Below are positions 60,124 through 64,000 of a stretch of DNA of 64,000 nucleotides, in pieces (positions within the stretch are counted from its first letter, which is position 1; each line of letters begins with the position of its first letter). The notes below the pieces were generated by a model. The model did not search any database. It saw nothing but the letters and a program-made list of their open reading frames with translations, and was not told where the DNA came from. The translations under genes were made by a program, and so were the position numbers. Origin of the DNA: Desulfovermiculus halophilus DSM 18834 (GTDB taxonomy: Bacteria > Desulfobacterota > Desulfovibrionia > Desulfovibrionales > Desulfothermaceae); NCBI RefSeq assembly GCF_000620765.1, contig NZ_JIAK01000007.1:62001-126000 (forward strand), read 5' to 3'.

Positions 60124-60489
60124 TCAGCCCTTGAGCAGGTCTCCGATATTGCCCATGCCGCCGCCCTGTCCACCGCCGGACATTCCCTGCAGGTTGCGCA
60201 GGTCGTTGGCCGAGGAGATGGTCAGGTTGCTCGAGGCTTCAAAGTATTTGTTTTTCAGATCTTCCGGCAGGTTCTTGTAGACGTACATGACGTGCTTGAG
60301 GTCGATCTCTCCGCTTACCTCGGTATCAAAGGGATACCCGAAAGGGAGCAGAGCCATCTGCATCCCGCCCTGCTGGGTGGGGATGGTCTGCAGGATGGCC
60401 GGGTCCTTGATCTTCTGCTCTTGTTCATCCCATTTGCCTAAGACCATGTCTCCATTAATCAATTTCACAAGCTTGATATCGTAAGCCAT
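60124..60489 (-). CDS. Small conserved protein, possibly LSm-like beta barrel
   Basis: A 121-residue protein. The first 75 residues are beta-rich (YDIKLVKLINGDMVLGKWDE, GGMQMALLPFGYPF), starting with a strand and a G-D turn reminiscent of Sm/LSm folds; a helical stretch follows (PEDLKNKYFEASSNL) and the tail is glycine-rich (GMSGGGQGGGMGNIGDLL). I recognise the type from sulfate reducers but no function is known to me. It precedes the radical SAM gene on the same strand. Confidence 0.65.
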   Translation of the reverse strand: MAYDIKLVKLINGDMVLGKWDEQEQKIKDPAILQTIPTQQGGMQMALLPFGYPFDTEVSGEIDLKHVMYVYKNLPEDLKNKYFEASSNLTISSANDLRNLQGMSGGGQGGGMGNIGDLLKG

Positions 60490-60648
60490 AAACAGTCTCC
60501 TTCAAAAAATTTTGGTCTAAAGCAGAAACCTAGGCACTCCTGACCGGGCTGTCAAGCTCTGCACACCCAAGCCCTGCTTGCACAGGACCGGGCCTGAACG
60601 TATGCTCGCCTTGTCTTTGCAGGGCTCAGAACATGAGGAGGTGCAGGC

Positions 60649-61221
60649 GTGAACGGTTTGGACGTCGTTTTTGGCGTGGTCGTAGGGCTCGCCCTTTTGC
60701 GAGGGATCTGGCGGGGCCTGATCCGGGAGGTGAGCTCCCTGCTGGCCTTGGGGGCGGGACTGTTCGTCGTCGGCCGTTATGGACACGAGGTTGCGCTCTC
60801 TCTGCGGCAGATCGTGGACAATCCGCAAGTGGCCGCCGGTCTGAGTTATGTCGGCGTCTTTCTGGCCGCATTTGTCGCGGTGATCATTTTGGCTGGGGTG
60901 GTGCGCAAATTCATGCATGCTGTGCTCCTTGGCTGGCTGGACCGACTGGGCGGCGGGGTCCTGGGGACGGCCAAAGGGTTGCTCATCAGCTGCTTACTCC
61001 TTTTTGTCCTCACCCTTGTTGTTCCTCCCCGATCCGCATGGATTGCAGAGTCCAGGCTGGCTCCCTACCTGAATCTTGTGACCCAGAAAATGGTTATGTT
61101 CATACCTGAGGGCTTGAAGCAATCTTTTGCAGACAAGAGCAGAACACTGCATAGACTCTGGGATCTTGAAAAAGCACAAGGCACTGAACCCGATCGGATG
61201 AAGGAGAGCCCGCATGGCTGA
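60649..61221 (+). CDS. cvpA: CvpA family membrane protein
   Basis: A 190-residue protein with four hydrophobic segments. The N-terminus VNGLDVVFGVVVGLALLRGIWRGLIREVSSLLALGAG is the family hallmark (the GLxRG motif before a long helix). CvpA proteins are linked to colicin V secretion in E. coli and to envelope homeostasis. Start is GTG at 60649 with GAGGAGG upstream. It overlaps mazG by 8 bases, so the two are likely co-expressed. Confidence 0.85.
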   Translation: MNGLDVVFGVVVGLALLRGIWRGLIREVSSLLALGAGLFVVGRYGHEVALSLRQIVDNPQVAAGLSYVGVFLAAFVAVIILAGVVRKFMHAVLLGWLDRLGGGVLGTAKGLLISCLLLFVLTLVVPPRSAWIAESRLAPYLNLVTQKMVMFIPEGLKQSFADKSRTLHRLWDLEKAQGTEPDRMKESPHG

Positions 61222-62050
61222 GAATTCGCCGCAGGCTGTTCTGGAAGTCCTGGATGCCCTGTTGGGACCGAACGGTTGCCCGTGGGACAGGGAACAGACT
61301 CCGGAGAGTCTTGGAGACTATCTGTTGGAGGAGGCGTTTGAGCTGGTGGATGCTGTTCGCCGCGGTGAGGAGAAAGATATTGCTGAAGAGCTGGGTGATG
61401 TCTTTTTTCTGCTGTTTTTTCTGAGCCGTCTTTTGTCCTCCAGGGGGCAGATTCCCGGTCTGCAGGGCGTGTGGGAAGCCAATGCCCGGAAGATGGCCGA
61501 CCGGCATCCACATGTGTTTGCCGATGCCAGGTGCACGACACGGGATGATCTGCACGCCACATGGGAAAGAATAAAGAAGAAGGAGAAGGGCAGCACGGAT
61601 GGAACCGAGTACGTCAGGTCCTCAGTGGCCTCGATACCCGGATCCCTGCCTCCCCTGCTCAGGGCCTATCGGCTGCACGCCAAGGCGGCCAAGGCCGGCT
61701 TTACCTGGGATACTGATGCCGAGCAGCAAGCAGCGACGGGCAGGGAGTGGGAGGAGTTCAGGCAGGTGTTGGCCGAAGATGACCCCAAACGGAAAGAAGA
61801 GGAGTTCGGAGATCTCTTGTTTTCCCTGGTGGAGTTCGGCCGCAGGCAGGGCATCAAGGCCAACGCTGCCTTGCATTCGGCCAATCTCAAGTTTATCCGG
61901 CGGTTTGAGGCAATGCTCGACCTGGCCCGGCACAAGGGCCTGGACTGGTCGGGTCTCGGCATGGAAGAAAAAGATGCCCTGTGGGAGGAGGTGAAGAGAA
62001 GCGAATCCAGATCAGGGGTCAACAGATATTCAGGGGGATCTGGAGGGTGA
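61214..62050 (+). CDS. mazG: Nucleoside triphosphate pyrophosphohydrolase MazG
   Basis: A 278-residue MazG with tandem domains. The first has CPWDREQTPESLGDYLLEEAFELVDAV and the EELGDVFFLLFFLSRLL metal-binding EExxD motif; the second repeats it (KRKEEEFGDLLFSLVEFGRRQG). It hydrolyses NTPs to NMP and pyrophosphate, affecting (p)ppGpp levels in E. coli. The end overlaps the convergent PilZ gene by 32 bases. Confidence 0.92.
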   Translation: MAENSPQAVLEVLDALLGPNGCPWDREQTPESLGDYLLEEAFELVDAVRRGEEKDIAEELGDVFFLLFFLSRLLSSRGQIPGLQGVWEANARKMADRHPHVFADARCTTRDDLHATWERIKKKEKGSTDGTEYVRSSVASIPGSLPPLLRAYRLHAKAAKAGFTWDTDAEQQAATGREWEEFRQVLAEDDPKRKEEEFGDLLFSLVEFGRRQGIKANAALHSANLKFIRRFEAMLDLARHKGLDWSGLGMEEKDALWEEVKRSESRSGVNRYSGGSGG

Positions 62051-63176
62051 TCCGGTTGTTTCCGGATTCACTGTGGATGGAGAGCTTCGGGTTTTGGGAA
62101 TCAACGTGGGAGATTGCGTACCAAAGCCAGACAATAAGCTTTTGGTCCCGGAAGTGATGATCGGCGAGAGTGGAGATGGAGGACGGCTCGAGCTCGACTG
62201 CTTTCTCTTCAAGCATCTGGGAGCCGTCGTTGATAAAATCAATGATCATGGTCTCCTTTGATGTTTTCAGCTCGACCTTGATCTGTCTGGCCTTGCGGGA
62301 AAAAAGGGCTTGATAGGAAAAGAGGATGAGGTAATCCAGGCAGTTGGTGAAATCTTCCCGGCTGCCGATGACCTGAGGGACATCCAAAACTGCATATTTG
62401 ATGAACTGGTGTTCCGGACCCATGATTCCGGCCAGCCTGAGGTTGAAGGATTCAATGCATTGGGAAAGAACTGTATCTATATGCAGCTTTTCGTCTGCAG
62501 GACGAAGCAGATGAAGGCCGTTTCTCTTCTGCTTTTCAAGGAGAGGGAGAAAGTTTTCCGTGGAGTCCTTGAGTGATTTGGCCTTGCCCAAGGCGTCATC
62601 CGCGTTTTTGCGGATAGCATGGCGAGGTTCCCCTTCGGCCAGGCCTTGAACTGCGGATTGGAGATAAAATGCCATCACGTCCAGGTTGAAAATGATTTTC
62701 ACCATGTCATGGTAGATGCCTTCCTTCAGCAAAGAGAACAGTATCCCGCAAGAGAGCTCATCATGAAAATACCGCAGAATGTTGTCCGGCAACGGGCTGT
62801 TGGGGATATGGGGGGCGTCTTTCTTGTGCTGCAAGGCGTCGTAGGCCAGGCACATGTAATGGAAGGGGAGGGAGAAGGCAGTTGATTCCAGAAAACGAAT
62901 CCCTAGAGAGTAGCTGTCAGGCCTTTTCAGGCACCATTTGACAATTCCTTGATTGGTGACCGCCTCCCGCAGTTGGGGGACGTGAAAGCTGATATGCACA
63001 TTTTCATATTCGTCCAAGGGACAAGGAACTTTGAGCATGATCCCGTGCATGCTGATGTTTCTCATCTGTCCGGACAAGGGTGTGCTGCCGTTGCGGACTG
63101 TTTTCAAAGACGCATGAAAAGGAAGCGGGAAGCGGGGTTCTGTTCGTTGGTCCCGATGCATATCTCTTCGACCCAT
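62019..63176 (-). CDS. PilZ-domain protein with degenerate kinase-ATPase-like C-terminus
   Basis: A 385-residue protein. The PilZ domain (about 8-105) has the c-di-GMP motif RTEPRF (RxxxR) and RNISMHGI (N-x-S-x-x-G). The middle region (LPDNILRYFHDELSCG ... STENFLPLLEKQKR) is helical. The C-terminus (VELKTSKETMIIDFINDGS ... LSIHSESGNNRITLQIPL) resembles a histidine-kinase ATPase fold in outline but lacks the canonical N and G boxes. Start 63176 was chosen for GGAG upstream; the longer reading has no family match. It converges with mazG and overlaps it. Confidence 0.75.
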   Translation of the reverse strand: MGRRDMHRDQRTEPRFPLPFHASLKTVRNGSTPLSGQMRNISMHGIMLKVPCPLDEYENVHISFHVPQLREAVTNQGIVKWCLKRPDSYSLGIRFLESTAFSLPFHYMCLAYDALQHKKDAPHIPNSPLPDNILRYFHDELSCGILFSLLKEGIYHDMVKIIFNLDVMAFYLQSAVQGLAEGEPRHAIRKNADDALGKAKSLKDSTENFLPLLEKQKRNGLHLLRPADEKLHIDTVLSQCIESFNLRLAGIMGPEHQFIKYAVLDVPQVIGSREDFTNCLDYLILFSYQALFSRKARQIKVELKTSKETMIIDFINDGSQMLEEKAVELEPSSISTLADHHFRDQKLIVWLWYAISHVDSQNPKLSIHSESGNNRITLQIPLNIC

Positions 63177-63294
63177 GCTGGCTCCGATACGGCAGGTAAG
63201 ATCGTGTATGGTCAATTGCAAGGCGCCTCGGAGTTGCGCAAAGGTATCCTTGCAAGAACAAAACCAAAATCGATCGAAGCGCGGCCTGCCCGGT

Positions 63295-63999
63295 TCACCT
63301 CTCTTCAGCCGAGTCCAATCCGTTCCAGTTGGCGATAATGTCCCAGGCCTGGTCGGCATCCTGCACATAGCGAAAGAGGTTCAGATCTGCCTCGGAGATG
63401 GTCCCCTCGTCCACAAGGGCTTGAAAGTCAATGATCCGCTTCCAGAACTCCGGGCCGAACAGAATGACCGGAATCGGTTTTATTTTATGCACCTGCAACA
63501 GGGTCAGGGTCTCAAAGATCTCGTCCAAGGTTCCAAACCCCCCGGGGAAGGCAACCAATCCCTTGGCCCGCATCAGAAAATGCATCTTCCGAGTCGCGAA
63601 GTAGTGGAATCGAAAGCATAAATCCGGTGTGATGTACGTGTTTGGAGCCTGTTCGTGGGGGAGGACGATATTGAGGCCTATGGATCTGGCCTGCACGTCA
63701 TGTGCGCCCCGGTTGGCCGCCTCCATCACCCCGGGACCGCCGCCGGTGATGACCAGCATTTTGTCCTCAGGAGTTGACTGAGAGATCAGCTGTCCCAGCC
63801 TGCGGGCCTGATTGTAATACGGGCTGTTGCGCACAGCCGCCCGTGCGGCTTTGAGCTCCTGGAGCAGCTCTGGATTGTCCGGATCGCGATGCACCCTTTC
63901 TTGGGCCTGATGCAGGCGCTCCTCAGCCTGTTCCGGCTCTTGGATCCGGGAGCTGCCGAAAATAACCACTGTGGAGTGGATCTGGTAATCCTGAAGCAT
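63295..63999 (-). CDS. LOG-family (TIGR00730) phosphoribohydrolase-like protein, 5' end at window edge
   Basis: At least 234 residues. The signature PGGFGTLDEIFE and GGGPGVMEAANRGA are intact, and DDVQARSIG-type strands precede. LOG proteins were misnamed lysine decarboxylases; plant and bacterial members cleave cytokinin nucleotide ribose phosphates, and other bacterial roles are open. A charged insert (EQAEERLHQAQERVHRDPDN) near residue 25 lengthens the N-terminus relative to minimal LOG. The ATG at 63999 may not be the true start because the frame reaches the last bases of the window. Confidence 0.85.
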   Translation of the reverse strand: MLQDYQIHSTVVIFGSSRIQEPEQAEERLHQAQERVHRDPDNPELLQELKAARAAVRNSPYYNQARRLGQLISQSTPEDKMLVITGGGPGVMEAANRGAHDVQARSIGLNIVLPHEQAPNTYITPDLCFRFHYFATRKMHFLMRAKGLVAFPGGFGTLDEIFETLTLLQVHKIKPIPVILFGPEFWKRIIDFQALVDEGTISEADLNLFRYVQDADQAWDIIANWNGLDSAEER

Positions 64000-64000
64000 G

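Noticed and set aside
1-64000. Prophage, integrative element, rRNA, tRNA or replication origin
   Set aside because: I saw no integrase, phage structural genes, rRNA signature, tRNA cloverleaf or DnaA-box cluster.

Overview
The window looks like chromosomal DNA of a Gram-negative, anaerobic, sulfate-reducer-type bacterium (Desulfovibrionales-like; Desulfohalobiaceae is a reasonable guess). The reasons are the lysS-lolCE-lolD-bamA-ompH-lpxD-fabZ-lpxA envelope operon, many sigma-54 activators, multihaem cytochromes, a ferredoxin-linked 2-oxoacid oxidoreductase, a betaine-type BCCT transporter and a UGA-encoded selenoprotein. Taxonomy is inferred from gene content only.

Layout. 1-2.2 kb: a TauE-type exporter with a NifX-like partner, then a MazEF toxin-antitoxin pair. 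2.2-13 kb: a respiratory island. A PAS/sigma-54 activator, a PhnD-like periplasmic lipoprotein and a membrane-spanning sigma-54 activator precede a sigma-54-type promoter, a degenerate receiver protein and an arrABCD-like operon: a Tat-exported molybdoenzyme whose Fe-S spacing and active-site residues match the arsenate reductase ArrA, a four-cluster ferredoxin, an NrfD membrane subunit and a TorD chaperone. The island ends in a sulfide:quinone reductase remnant, a C11 tract and an ISL3 transposase remnant. 14-25 kb: DksA-like protein, RF3, then a short-chain acyl-CoA synthetase, a sigma-54 two-component system and an acetate transporter (SatP) with a perfect -24/-12 promoter. 25-28 kb: FmdE, KorA and a KorB-gamma fusion. 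28-33 kb: a UspA-BCCT osmolyte operon, a NifX-like protein with a Gly/Arg tail, and a selenocysteine peroxiredoxin behind a Fur/PerR-type box. 33-44 kb: hybrid kinase, DUF3786 protein, RND efflux operon, TrmO. 44-47 kb: tetrahaem NrfH-type plus octaheme HAO-type cytochromes. 47-57 kb: the envelope operon. 57-64 kb: UspA, B12/radical-SAM protein, CvpA, MazG, PilZ protein, LOG family protein.

Scattered between genes are at least three families of palindromic repeats. The most striking is a 271-284 bp nested-hairpin element with inverted ends, present in four full copies, each flanked by an 8-9 bp direct repeat, plus reduced or broken copies. It behaves like a MITE. One copy sits inside a second repeat family whose uninterrupted copy is also in the window.

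The most interesting candidate system is the arr-like island, where a PhnD-type binding protein is paired with a transmembrane sigma-54 activator in place of the histidine kinase/response regulator pair expected for arsenic-sensing XSR systems. No rRNA, tRNA, CRISPR array, prophage or replication origin was recognised.
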